Source: CAYXAA01 sp964462985 | GTDB taxonomy: Bacteria > Pseudomonadota > Alphaproteobacteria > Rhizobiales > Stappiaceae | DNA length: 6,679 nucleotides | Reading direction: 5' to 3' | NCBI GenBank assembly: GCA_964462985.1 | Contig: CAYXAA010000079.1 | Location: forward strand, 1 to 6,679 | Shown: positions 1-6,433 of the stretch, piece by piece | How the letters are laid out: every line of letters starts with the position of its first letter | Position numbering within the stretch: position 1 is the stretch's first letter | The notes under the pieces: generated by a model | What the model saw: the letters and a program-made list of their open reading frames with translations, nothing else | The model's database searches: none | Told to the model about the DNA's origin: nothing | Position numbers and translations under genes: made by a program

Positions 1-27
1 TATACGCACCACCCAACAAACTGTCAA
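1..27 (-). promoter_or_regulatory. Sigma70-type promoter firing leftwards out of the window
   Basis: Read on the minus strand, a perfect -35 hexamer TTGACA (positions 27-22) is followed by exactly 17 nt (21-5) and then TATA (4-1), which would be the first four bases of a -10 hexamer cut by the window edge. The surrounding 50 bases are clearly more AT-rich than the rest of the window, as expected for a promoter. It would drive a minus-strand gene lying to the left, outside the window, separately from the regulator gene that ends at 262. The last two bases of the -10 box are not visible. Confidence 0.5.
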
Positions 28-224
28 TCAACAATCAGAAGAAAAATCAGCGGCCACGCAAAGATCCGGATCGCGCTGCGGCAGCCTGGGGAAAACCTGC
101 GCATTGCCATTGCGACGCTGCGCAGAGCGTGGTTTCCGGACGCCGCTCCCTGTGGAGAACATGGCGCAGCTGGCATCCGTTTGTCCCGTTGGAAACGCCG
201 AGCGCTAACGCGGCCTGCCGTCCA

Positions 225-248
225 GCCGGCCAAGCTGTGCCGGCCGGC
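225..248 (-). terminator. GC-rich stem-loop after the regulator gene, possible operon end
   Basis: GCCGGCC (225-231) and GGCCGGC (242-248) form a perfect 7-bp stem around a 10-nt loop, starting 13 nt after the stop codon of the GntR-type gene (262-264 in plus coordinates). There is no T-run after it on the minus strand, so it is not a classical intrinsic terminator. It may be a weak or factor-assisted 3' end, or an RNA-stabilising hairpin. GC-rich sequence makes such stems fairly common by chance. Confidence 0.3.
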
Positions 249-261
249 CCGAGGCCAGGCG

Positions 262-1014
262 TCACGTCGTCCCGGTGCCGGCGGCGAGCGCCGCCCTTGC
301 CCGGAACGCACCCTCATCGATCACCACGGTCATCGCGTCGCGCGCCGCCTCGGGATCGCGGTCCCGGATTGCATCGACAATGCGGCGATGGCGGAGCGCG
401 GCGTCGCGCTGGCGGTCGGGGTCGGCGGCGGGCGAGCTGAGGCGGAAGGAGAGCGCGAGCGCCGCTTCCGTCAGGCTGGAGATCGAGCGCATGAAGGGAT
501 TGGCCGATGCCACCGCGACGAGCAGGTGCAGGCGCAGGTCTGCCTGGGCGAAGGCAGCCGCCGTCAGGGTCGGCTCGGCCATCCGGTCGGCAACCTCGTA
601 GAGCCTAGCCACCTCCTCGTCCGTGCGGCGCGTCGCGGCATGAGCCGCCATGGCCGGCTCGAGCGCCAGGCGCATTTCCGATAAAGCCGTCAGGAAACCC
701 TCATCGACACCGTGCTCCAGATGCCAGGACAGCACGTCGGCGTCGAACATGTTCCAGTGCGAACGGGGCAGGATACGCGTGCCGATCCGCGCCTTGGCCT
801 GCACCATGCCCTTGGCGGCCAGCGTCTTCATCGCCTCGCGCAGCACGGTGCGCGACACGCCGAGGCCCGCGATCAGTTCGGCATCACCGGGAAGGATCGT
901 GCCCTCGGGATAGTGCCCGCGCACGATCGCTGCACCCAGTTGGTTGACAACATGGGAATGGCTGGTGCGGGCCGGCGCGCGGCGCAGGATCGCGGTATCG
1001 AAGTCCTGGTCCAT
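262..1014 (-). CDS. GntR family, FadR/FCD-type transcriptional regulator
   Basis: This is a cytoplasmic DNA-binding regulator of about 250 aa, the usual size for the FadR subgroup. Numbering from the ATG at 1014, an N-terminal winged helix-turn-helix spans about residues 20-84, with the core LPGDAELIAGLGVSRTVLRE at 41-60. The linker WNMFDADVLSWH (87-98) is typical of sugar-acid-type FadR proteins. A helical FCD ligand domain follows (about 106-240). Of the usual FCD metal-site residues I see D159, H163 and H209; the fourth His of the pattern appears to be replaced by a valine near 230-231. The gene follows gguB by a short gap, so it is probably co-transcribed and self-regulated as an operon repressor responding to a sugar or sugar acid (inference). 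The start is uncertain: a GTG at 1032 has GGAGG 4 nt upstream, while ATG 1014 has GAGG 6 nt upstream. I chose the ATG. Confidence 0.9.
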   Translation of the reverse strand: MDQDFDTAILRRAPARTSHSHVVNQLGAAIVRGHYPEGTILPGDAELIAGLGVSRTVLREAMKTLAAKGMVQAKARIGTRILPRSHWNMFDADVLSWHLEHGVDEGFLTALSEMRLALEPAMAAHAATRRTDEEVARLYEVADRMAEPTLTAAAFAQADLRLHLLVAVASANPFMRSISSLTEAALALSFRLSSPAADPDRQRDAALRHRRIVDAIRDRDPEAARDAMTVVIDEGAFRARAALAAGTGTT

Positions 1015-1031
1015 CGTCATCCTCGCCGCCA

Positions 1032-1041
1032 CCGATCCTCC
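1032..1041 (-). promoter_or_regulatory. Ribosome binding site with alternative GTG start of the regulator
   Basis: GGAGG (1041-1037) lies 4 nt before a GTG at 1032-1030 in the frame of the regulator. Initiation there would add six residues (M-A-A-R-M-T) to the ATG 1014 start. The sequence GCGAGG just before the ATG at 1020 offers a second, weaker site with 6-nt spacing to ATG 1014. The sequence alone does not decide between them. Confidence 0.4.
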
Positions 1042-1063
1042 ATTTCCCGGCGTGCGCCCGCGT

Positions 1064-2305
1064 CTATTGCTTGTTCTTGTTGTAGACGTCGAAGATCACC
1101 GCCGCGAGCAGGACCAGGCCCTTGATCATCTGCTGGTAGTCGATGCCAATGCCCATGATCGACATGCCGTTGTTGAGCACGCCCATCAGGAAGGCGCCGA
1201 CAACGGCACCGATGATGGTACCCACTCCGCCCGCCATCGACGCTCCGCCGATGAAGACGGCGGCAATAACGTCGAGTTCGAGCGCGAAGCCGGCCTTGGG
1301 CGTTGCCGTGTTGAGTCGGGCAGCGAAGACGAGACCGGCCGCTGCGGCAAGCACGCCCATGTTGGTAAAGGCGAGGAACGTCAGTCGCTCGGTATTGATG
1401 CCCGAAAGCTTGGCCGCCTTCTCATTGCCGCCAAGCGCGTAGATGCGGCGTCCGATGACCGTGTTCGCGGTGATGAAGGCGTAGATCACCGTCAGAACGC
1501 CCATGGTGATCAGGACATTCGGAAGGCCGCGGAAAGTCGAGAGCTTGAACGTGATGAAGATCAACGCCGCAGCGACGATGAGATTGCGCCCGACGAAGAA
1601 GCCCATCGGCTCGTCCTCAATGCCGTAGGCCTTGTTGCGGGTGCGCTGCGTCAGACCCATCCAGAAGATCGCGCCCGCCGTAACGATGCCGGCGAAAAGC
1701 GCAAGCACGTTGACCTGACGGGCGTCAAACAAGCCGGCTAGCCAAGCCCCGATTGCCGCTGGAAAAACGTCCGGAACAAAGCCGTTGGCGATCATCTGGA
1801 ACTCGCGCGGGAAGGGGCCGACCGACTGGCCCTGCAGCAGCCACAGCGACAGTCCGCGGAACACCAGCATTCCGGCGAGCGTGACGATGAAGGAAGGAAT
1901 CTTCCAATAGGCGATCCAATAACCCTGTGCTGCGCCGATGAGAGCGCCGACCACAAGGCAAGCTGCGATGGTGAGAAGAAGCGGTTGCCCCCAGTTCACC
2001 ATCATCACTGCGGCGAGAGCACCTATGAAGCCCATGACCGAGCCGACCGAGAGGTCGATGTTGCCCGACACGATGACGATCAGCATGCCGAGCGCCATGA
2101 TGACGATATAGCTGTTCTGCAGCAGCAGGTTGGTGACGTTGACGGCGCGCAGCAGCGTGCCGTCGGTTACCACCTGGAAGAAGATCATGACCACGATGAG
2201 CGCGAGCAGCAGTCCGTACTCGCGCAGATGCGAAGCGAGGTAGGCGCCGATCCCCTTTGCGGAGGAAGCTTCGTTCTCCTTGGTAACGCCCTCGGCCACA
2301 GCCAT
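1064..2305 (-). CDS. gguB: Sugar ABC transporter permease GguB
   Basis: This is the inner-membrane permease of a CUT2-type (XylH/RbsC/MglC class) sugar importer, presumed to work as a dimer with GguA and receive sugar from ChvE. From ATG 2305 it is 413 aa, slightly longer than XylH-type proteins. A hydrophilic N-terminus (1-30) is followed by multiple membrane segments, e.g. about 31-47, 65-80, 108-128, 136-158, 196-218, 241-256, 263-281, 308-328, 345-375 and 395-406. Family motifs visible are SGNIDLSVGS (80-89), KIPSFIVTLAGMLVFRG (135-151), the cytoplasmic loop RRIYALGGNEKAAKLSGI (286-303) that likely docks on the ATPase, and FIGGASMAGGVGT (351-363). An upstream in-frame ATG at 2422 would overlap gguA by about 100 nt and encode an arginine-rich non-family extension; the strong ribosome site fixes the start at 2305. 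No defect is seen. Confidence 0.95.
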   Translation of the reverse strand: MAVAEGVTKENEASSAKGIGAYLASHLREYGLLLALIVVMIFFQVVTDGTLLRAVNVTNLLLQNSYIVIMALGMLIVIVSGNIDLSVGSVMGFIGALAAVMMVNWGQPLLLTIAACLVVGALIGAAQGYWIAYWKIPSFIVTLAGMLVFRGLSLWLLQGQSVGPFPREFQMIANGFVPDVFPAAIGAWLAGLFDARQVNVLALFAGIVTAGAIFWMGLTQRTRNKAYGIEDEPMGFFVGRNLIVAAALIFITFKLSTFRGLPNVLITMGVLTVIYAFITANTVIGRRIYALGGNEKAAKLSGINTERLTFLAFTNMGVLAAAAGLVFAARLNTATPKAGFALELDVIAAVFIGGASMAGGVGTIIGAVVGAFLMGVLNNGMSIMGIGIDYQQMIKGLVLLAAVIFDVYNKNKQ

Positions 2306-2314
2306 TGTGCCCTT

Positions 2315-2322
2315 CCTCCTCA
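2315..2322 (-). promoter_or_regulatory. gguB ribosome binding site overlapping the gguA stop codon
   Basis: On the minus strand the gguA stop TGA (2322-2320) runs directly into GGAGG, so its final A is the first base of AGGAGG (2320-2315). Nine nt separate this from the gguB ATG at 2305. The arrangement decides the gguB start and suggests translational coupling, keeping ATPase and permease in step. Confidence 0.85.
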
Positions 2323-3843
2323 ATCGTTCACGATGAGCGACATGATGCGCTCCTGGCTGGCCTCGGCAGCCGCCAGTTCGCCGACCAGAGCGCCCTCGCT
2401 CATCACGTAGATCCGATCGCACATGCCGAGCAGCTCCGGCATTTCCGACGAGATGAGAACGACGCCTTTGCCCTGGGCCGCAAGCTCGTTGATGATGGTG
2501 TAGATCTCATACTTGGCGCCCACGTCGATGCCACGCGTCGGCTCGTCCAGAATCAGGATCTCCGGCGCGGTGAACAGCCACTTGGCGAGCACGACCTTCT
2601 GCTGATTGCCGCCCGACAGGTTCACAACCTTCTGGAACACCGAGGGCGTGCGCGTGCCCAGTGCCTCGCGAAAGCGCTCGGCAACCCGCGTCTCCTCGTT
2701 GCGTTTCAACACCCCCCTCGAGGAAACCCCCTTGAGATTCGCAAGCGTGGTGTTGAAGCGGACCGTCTCGTCGAGGACCAGCCCGAGCGACTTGCGGTCC
2801 TCGGTGACGTAGGAAAGGCCGGCGGCGATGGCGCGCTCGACGGTGGATACGTCGATCGGCTGCCCTCTCAGCCTGACGGAACCGGAAATGTTCCTGCCAT
2901 AGGAACGGCCGAAGATCGACATCGCGAGCTCCGTGCGGCCCGATCCCATCAGTCCGGCGATGCCAACGACCTCACCGGCGCGGACGTTGAAACTCGCATT
3001 CTTGATGATCTGGCGATCGGTTCGCTCCGGGTGCCAGACGGCCCAGTCCTCAACCTCAAGAAGCACCTCGCCGGGCACGCGATGATGTTCCGGAAAGCGG
3101 TGCGTCATGTCTCGGCCGACCATGTCGCGGACAATCCGGTCCTCGCTGAGACCCGCCTTGGCGTCCAACGTCGAAACCGTGCTACCGTCTCGGATGACGG
3201 TGACGGTATCGGCGACATAGCGCACCTCCCCCAGCTTGTGAGAGATGAGGATGCAGGTCACGCCCTGGGACTTCAGCTCCAGCATCAGGTCGAGCAGCTT
3301 GCGACTGTCGGTCTCCTGTAGCGCAGCGGTCGGCTCGTCGAGGATCAGCAGCTTGACGTCCTTCGACAGCGCCTTGGCGATTTCGATGAGCTGCTGCTTG
3401 CCGACGCCCATATTGTCGACGAGCCGCGTCGGCGCCTCCCTCAGGCCAACCTTGGCGAGCAACTCCTCGGTTCTGCGGTTGGTCTCGCGCCAGTCGATGA
3501 TGCCGCGGCCGGCACGCTCGTTGCCGAGAAAGATGTTCTCGGCGATCGAGAGCTGAGGAATCAGTGCTAGTTCCTGATGGATGATGATGATGCCGCGGCT
3601 TTCGCTGTCGCGGATGCTGTAGAAGTGGGCAGGCTCGCCGTCGTAGACGATCTCGCCCTCGAAGCTCCCGGCCGGATAGACACCGGAGAGCACCTTCATC
3701 AAGGTCGACTTGCCGGCACCGTTCTCGCCGCAGATCGCGTGGATCTCGCCCCTGCGCACCTTGAGGTCGACCCGGTCGAGCGCCTTGACCCCGGGGAATT
3801 CCTTGGTGATCTGGCGCATTTCGAGAAGGATGTCGGCGCTCAT
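2320..3843 (-). CDS. gguA: Sugar ABC transporter ATP-binding protein GguA
   Basis: This cytoplasmic ATPase energises the importer. From ATG 3843 it is 507 aa with two fused nucleotide-binding cassettes, the standard architecture and size for XylG/RbsA/MglA-type proteins. Cassette 1: Walker A GENGAGKST (39-47), Q-loop Q90, a variant signature MGVGKQQL (145-152), Walker B LLILDEPTAAL (165-175) and H-loop H202. Cassette 2: degenerate Walker A GLMGSGRTEL with Arg in place of Lys (297-306), canonical signature LSGGNQQK (409-416), Walker B ILILDEPTRGID (429-440), and Ser-Glu (466-467) where the H-loop His would be. One good and one degenerate ATP site is normal for this family. The frame stays open upstream to 4074, but that stretch overlaps chvE and is not family-like; MSADILLEMRQITKEFPG is a typical beginning. 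Confidence 0.95.
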   Translation of the reverse strand: MSADILLEMRQITKEFPGVKALDRVDLKVRRGEIHAICGENGAGKSTLMKVLSGVYPAGSFEGEIVYDGEPAHFYSIRDSESRGIIIIHQELALIPQLSIAENIFLGNERAGRGIIDWRETNRRTEELLAKVGLREAPTRLVDNMGVGKQQLIEIAKALSKDVKLLILDEPTAALQETDSRKLLDLMLELKSQGVTCILISHKLGEVRYVADTVTVIRDGSTVSTLDAKAGLSEDRIVRDMVGRDMTHRFPEHHRVPGEVLLEVEDWAVWHPERTDRQIIKNASFNVRAGEVVGIAGLMGSGRTELAMSIFGRSYGRNISGSVRLRGQPIDVSTVERAIAAGLSYVTEDRKSLGLVLDETVRFNTTLANLKGVSSRGVLKRNEETRVAERFREALGTRTPSVFQKVVNLSGGNQQKVVLAKWLFTAPEILILDEPTRGIDVGAKYEIYTIINELAAQGKGVVLISSEMPELLGMCDRIYVMSEGALVGELAAAEASQERIMSLIVND

Positions 3844-3860
3844 CTCCGCTTTCCCGTGCC

Positions 3861-3886
3861 GACGGGAGGCGCGGGCGCCTCCCGTC
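3861..3886 (-). other. Perfect 12-bp inverted repeat (mRNA hairpin) between chvE and gguA
   Basis: GACGGGAGGCGC (3861-3872) and its exact reverse complement (3875-3886) flank two central bases. In RNA this would fold as an 11-bp GC-rich stem with a 4-nt loop. It begins 21 nt after the chvE stop and ends 17 nt before the gguA ATG. No T-run follows on the minus strand, so full termination is unlikely. Hairpins after the binding-protein gene are a known way to protect its mRNA and give excess binding protein over membrane components; that role is inferred here. Confidence 0.75.
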
Positions 3887-3907
3887 CGTTCCTGGACCGG
3901 TGTGCGA

Positions 3908-4981
3908 CTACTGAATCTGGTCCTTCGTGTAGTAGCCGCTGCCGACAAGCACTTCTTCCCAGTTGCTCTTGTCCACCGAAACCGGCTCGAGCAGGTAGGA
4001 CGGGACGACCTTGACACCGTTGTCATAGGTCTCGGTGTCGTTGATCTCGGGCTCGCCGCCGCCGAGAACCGCATCGACCATTCCGACGGTCACGCGGGCG
4101 AGTTCGCGGGTGTCCTTGAAGATCGTCGAGTACTGCTCGTCGGCAAGGATCGACTTCACCGACGGGACCTCGGCATCCTGGCCGGTCACGATCGGCATCT
4201 TCAGATCGCCCGAGCCGTAGCCGACGCCCTTGAGCGAGGACAGGATGCCAATTGACAGACCGTCGTAGGGCGACAGCACGCCGTGCACCTGGTTGTCGGT
4301 GTAGTGGGCGGACAGGAGGTTATCCATGCGGGCCTGGGCGACCGCACCGTCCCAGCGCAGCGTGCCGACGGTGTCCATGCCCATCTGACCGGAGACGATC
4401 TTGATCTTGCCCGAATCGATCAGCGGCTGCAGCACGCTCATAGCGCCGTCGTAGAAGAAGTAGGCATTGTTGTCGTCCGGCGAGCCGCCGAACAGTTCGA
4501 CATTCCAGGAAGACTCGTCCGGAAAGCGCTCCTCAAGCCCCTTGACCAGCGAGTTGGCCTGCTGCACGCCGACCTTAAAATTGTCGAAGGTGGCGTAGTA
4601 GTCGACGTTCTCACTGTCGCGGATCAGGCGATCGTAGGCGATGACCTTGATGCCGGCGGCGGCGGCGTTCTCGAGCGCATTGGACAGCGTGGTGCCGTCG
4701 ATCGCCGCGATGACGAGGACGTCGACGCCCTTGGTGATCATGTTCTCGATCTGGGCGAGTTGGTTCGGGATATCGTCCTCGGCGTACTGCAGGTCGGTCT
4801 CGTAGCCGGCGGCCTGGAACTGCTCGACCATCGAATTGCCGTCGGAGATCCAACGCGCCGACGACTTGGTCGGCATGGCGATGCCGATCGTTCCCTTGTC
4901 CTGGGCGATCGCGGCCGGCGCCGAGAGCGCGACCGCCAATGCCGCGGCGGCGAGCATCGTCTTCTTCAGTTTAAAGACCAT
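3908..4981 (-). CDS. chvE: Periplasmic multiple-sugar-binding protein ChvE
   Basis: This is the exported receptor of the importer, about 357 aa, of the type I periplasmic-binding-protein fold (Peripla_BP_4 group). The N-terminus is a classical Sec signal: a Lys-rich start (VFKLKK), a hydrophobic Ala/Leu core and a probable cleavage after AIA, near residue 26. The mature protein opens with GTIGIAMPTKSSARW, a stretch I recognise from Agrobacterium-type ChvE, and the two-lobe pattern is visible (VDVLVIAAIDG, GIKVIAYDRLI, VELFGGSPDDNNA, GVLSPYDGLSIGIL, PIVTGQDAEVPSVKSI). In Agrobacterium, ChvE binds several aldoses and serves in uptake, chemotaxis and VirA co-sensing; whether this one has signalling roles is unknown. 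It is followed after 64 nt by gguA. Two adjacent ATGs occur (4984, 4981); ribosome-site spacing favours 4981. Confidence 0.95.
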   Translation of the reverse strand: MVFKLKKTMLAAAALAVALSAPAAIAQDKGTIGIAMPTKSSARWISDGNSMVEQFQAAGYETDLQYAEDDIPNQLAQIENMITKGVDVLVIAAIDGTTLSNALENAAAAGIKVIAYDRLIRDSENVDYYATFDNFKVGVQQANSLVKGLEERFPDESSWNVELFGGSPDDNNAYFFYDGAMSVLQPLIDSGKIKIVSGQMGMDTVGTLRWDGAVAQARMDNLLSAHYTDNQVHGVLSPYDGLSIGILSSLKGVGYGSGDLKMPIVTGQDAEVPSVKSILADEQYSTIFKDTRELARVTVGMVDAVLGGGEPEINDTETYDNGVKVVPSYLLEPVSVDKSNWEEVLVGSGYYTKDQIQ

Positions 4982-4992
4982 CATTACCTCCC
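4982..4992 (-). promoter_or_regulatory. chvE ribosome binding site with tandem ATG codons
   Basis: GGGAGG (4992-4987) is a strong Shine-Dalgarno match. It lies only 2 nt before the first ATG (4984-4982) but 5 nt before the second (4981-4979). The second therefore fits usual spacing better, although both give the same protein apart from one Met. Confidence 0.7.
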
Positions 4993-4999
4993 TTGGTGG

Positions 5000-5095
5000 A
5001 CCATCACCGGCGCGCTCGGCCGTGCCGTCGGCGCCCTCATCGCCGGCCCCGCCCTGCGGACGCCGGTGAACCCAGCTTTAACCAACCATCACCCG
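5000..5095. repeat. Repeat cluster in the gguC-chvE intergenic region
   Basis: The 136-nt gap between gguC and chvE holds ACCATCACC twice in direct orientation (5000-5008 and 5085-5093), and TCACCGGCG (5004-5012) has a perfect 9-bp inverted copy CGCCGGTGA (5061-5069). Inside that inverted pair lies a smaller stem, CGGCG (5029-5033) with CGCCG (5041-5045) and a 7-nt loop. On the chvE message these could form a nested leader structure; on DNA they could be paired protein sites. I see no clear -35/-10 pair here, so a separate chvE promoter is not shown. Confidence 0.4.
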
Positions 5096-5120
5096 GCCGA
5101 CCCGCACACTCGGACACGCG

Positions 5121-6113
5121 TCACAAGTGTCCGACCGAAACGTCTCCAGCCTCGGCTTCCGCGAGCGGATTCGTCAGCGCCATGCCAAACGCGGGTGCCT
5201 CGATCTCAAACACGTCGCCAGGCAGCACCTTGATGCCGTCAGCAAAGGACAGCGTTGCCGTACCGAACATGTGGACATGGACATCGCCCGGCGCGCGAAA
5301 CACGTCATACTTGAAGTGGTGGTGCTCGAGGTTTGCGATCGTGTGCGACATGTTCGCCTCGCCCGACAAGAAGGGCTTTTCCCAGATCACAGCGCCATCG
5401 CGGCGGATGCGCGAAATTCCTTCGATGCTCTCGGGCAGGTCGCCGACGAGAATTTCCGGCCCGAAGGATGCCGGACGAAGCTTGGAATGAGCGAGATAGA
5501 GGTAGTTCACCCGCTCCATGACATGGTCGGAGAATTCATTGGCAAGGGCAAAACCGACCCGCCACGGCCTGCCGCCGTCGTCGATCACATAGATGCCGGC
5601 AATTTCCGGCTCCTCTCCGCCGTCGTCGGCAAAGGCCGGAGAGACCAGCGGCTCGCCCGGTGCGGCGACGCAATGCCCATTGCCCTTGTAAAACCATTCC
5701 GGCTGGACGCCGACCTCGCCCGCGGCCGGCTTGCCGCCTTCAAGGCCCATGCGGAACATCTTCATGGAGTCGGTGAGCTTGTCGCGTTCTGCTGCATCAA
5801 GCTTCTGGTGCATGGCGTCGCGCGTTGCGGCGGAGCCGAGATGCGTGAGTCCCGTGCCGGTGAGATGGAGATGCGCCGGGTCGGGATGATCGATCGGGGA
5901 AAGCAGCCGACCTTCGCGCGCCGCGGCGGCGGCATCGAATGCCTCGCCGAGCCCGAGTTCCTCGACGGCAGCGGCGATCGACCGGCGGCCGCTGATGGCA
6001 GCCAGCGCCAGATCCCGAACGGTGACAATGCCGGGCACCACCCGGAATACCCCGTCCTGTCGAACGGCAACGAGACGCCTGCCGCTCGGGTCAACAGCCT
6101 GAATAAGATGCAT
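5121..6113 (-). CDS. gguC: GguC / AraD1 family, fumarylacetoacetate hydrolase-fold protein
   Basis: From ATG 6113 this is 330 aa, a full-length cytoplasmic protein of the GguC/AraD1 family in the FAH superfamily. It starts MHLIQAVDPSGRR, the usual family opening. Recognisable blocks are HLHLTGTGLTHLGSA (81-95), EWFYKGNG (139-146), EEPE (167-170) and GFALANEFSDH (187-197). By analogy with FAH-fold enzymes, the acidic residues of EEPE plus the Glu of NEFSDH are the likely Mg2+/Mn2+ ligands. Family members are linked to sugar-acid breakdown (2-keto-3-deoxy-aldonate chemistry, e.g. in the oxidative arabinose route), but the reaction of this protein is not proven by sequence. It is the promoter-proximal gene, 136 nt before chvE. 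In Agrobacterium gguC follows gguB instead. An ATG at 6125 is also in frame but directly abuts the GGGAGG site. Confidence 0.9.
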   Translation of the reverse strand: MHLIQAVDPSGRRLVAVRQDGVFRVVPGIVTVRDLALAAISGRRSIAAAVEELGLGEAFDAAAAAREGRLLSPIDHPDPAHLHLTGTGLTHLGSAATRDAMHQKLDAAERDKLTDSMKMFRMGLEGGKPAAGEVGVQPEWFYKGNGHCVAAPGEPLVSPAFADDGGEEPEIAGIYVIDDGGRPWRVGFALANEFSDHVMERVNYLYLAHSKLRPASFGPEILVGDLPESIEGISRIRRDGAVIWEKPFLSGEANMSHTIANLEHHHFKYDVFRAPGDVHVHMFGTATLSFADGIKVLPGDVFEIEAPAFGMALTNPLAEAEAGDVSVGHL

Positions 6114-6125
6114 GACGAACTTCAT

Positions 6126-6131
6126 CCTCCC
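6126..6131 (-). promoter_or_regulatory. Ribosome binding site of gguC with unusual spacing
   Basis: GGGAGG (6131-6126) touches the first in-frame ATG (6125) with no spacer and lies 12 nt before the second ATG (6113). Zero spacing would not support initiation at 6125, and 12 nt is long but workable. Together with the family-typical MHLIQ beginning, this favours 6113. Confidence 0.55.
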
Positions 6132-6164
6132 AGCGCGCCACCCGCGCGGCCTGCCAATGGCCTT

Positions 6165-6200
6165 TCTTTAGATCATATAGTAGTACTTAATCAAGTCGGA
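6165..6200 (-). promoter_or_regulatory. Probable gguC operon promoter with GntR-like operator
   Basis: This short AT-rich island in GC-rich DNA lies about 50-90 nt before gguC. On the minus strand it offers a -10 candidate TATGAT (6177-6172) with a poor -35 (TCCGAC, 6200-6195, 17-nt spacer), or alternatively TTGATT (6194-6189) with 18 nt to TAAAGA (6170-6165). Overlapping it, TAGTAGTACTT (6178-6188, plus strand) matches the GntR-family pattern TNGTNNNACNA at all fixed positions but the last. A repressor bound there would block RNA polymerase, fitting autoregulation by the FadR-type protein of the same cluster (inference). Confidence 0.5.
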
Positions 6201-6379
6201 CGGCGCTTGCGCTGGAACCCGCGGCGCCGCGCCGATCCGTTCAGGGTAACAGATCCAGACAGCTTCTCCTGCGCAGCATCTGACGACGCAAAAATACCGG
6301 CATGATGGCTTCCGGAACTGCGGACACGCGCATGGCAACGATATGTGCGCGCCACGAACCGGATGCGTGCCGGCCAAAT

Positions 6380-6408
6380 TTGACCGGTCGCGGATTGCAC
6401 GCCATTCT
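6380..6408 (+). promoter_or_regulatory. Weak candidate promoter for the isomerase-like gene
   Basis: TTGACC (6380-6385), one mismatch from the -35 consensus, is followed by a 17-nt spacer and CATTCT (6403-6408), a poor -10. The -35 part overlaps the palindrome GACCGGTC. It would give a leader of about 120 nt before the ATG at 6539. The weak -10 means this is only a candidate; a promoter nearer the gene is equally possible. Confidence 0.2.
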
Positions 6409-6433
6409 CTCGATGGGAGGGAGCGAATGCGCA

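Larger units (their letters stand above)
1..261. other. Non-coding stretch downstream of the regulator gene
   Basis: I find no convincing gene here. The open frames that cross it run into the 3' end of the regulator gene and have arginine- and proline-rich low-complexity translations typical of GC-rich shadow frames. Positions 1-50 are AT-rich and carry the leftward promoter. Positions 51-261 are GC-rich; they contain the stem-loop at 225-248 and nothing else I can name. Confidence 0.6.

Noticed and set aside
24..317. Minus-strand open frame (97 codons) left of the regulator
   Set aside because: It overlaps the 3' end of the regulator gene in another frame, has low-complexity Arg/Ala/Pro content, and runs across the stem-loop and promoter-like region.
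2925..2955. Missing Walker A lysine (Arg instead) in the second cassette of GguA
   Set aside because: Looks like a defect, but a degenerate second ATP site is normal for XylG/RbsA/MglA-type sugar ATPases.
2305..3321. Plus-strand open frame (338 codons) opposite gguA
   Set aside because: Shadow of the ATPase gene: no domain resemblance and full overlap with a canonical double-cassette protein.
4283..5233. Plus-strand open frame (316 codons) opposite chvE
   Set aside because: Its sequence is rich in Val, Asp, Gly and Arg as produced by the reverse complement of a GC-rich gene; it has no recognisable motif.
6133..6147. GCGCG/CGCGC 5-bp stem just upstream of the gguC ribosome site
   Set aside because: Too short and compositionally biased to support a riboswitch or thermosensor claim.
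6220..6231. 12-bp self-complementary CGCGGCGCCGCG
   Set aside because: Pure G/C palindromes of this kind arise readily in GC-rich intergenic DNA; nothing else marks it as a site.
5127..6305. Long plus-strand open frame (392 codons) opposite gguC
   Set aside because: It is antisense to a well-supported gene, its translation resembles no family, and long antisense frames are expected where codon third positions are GC-rich.
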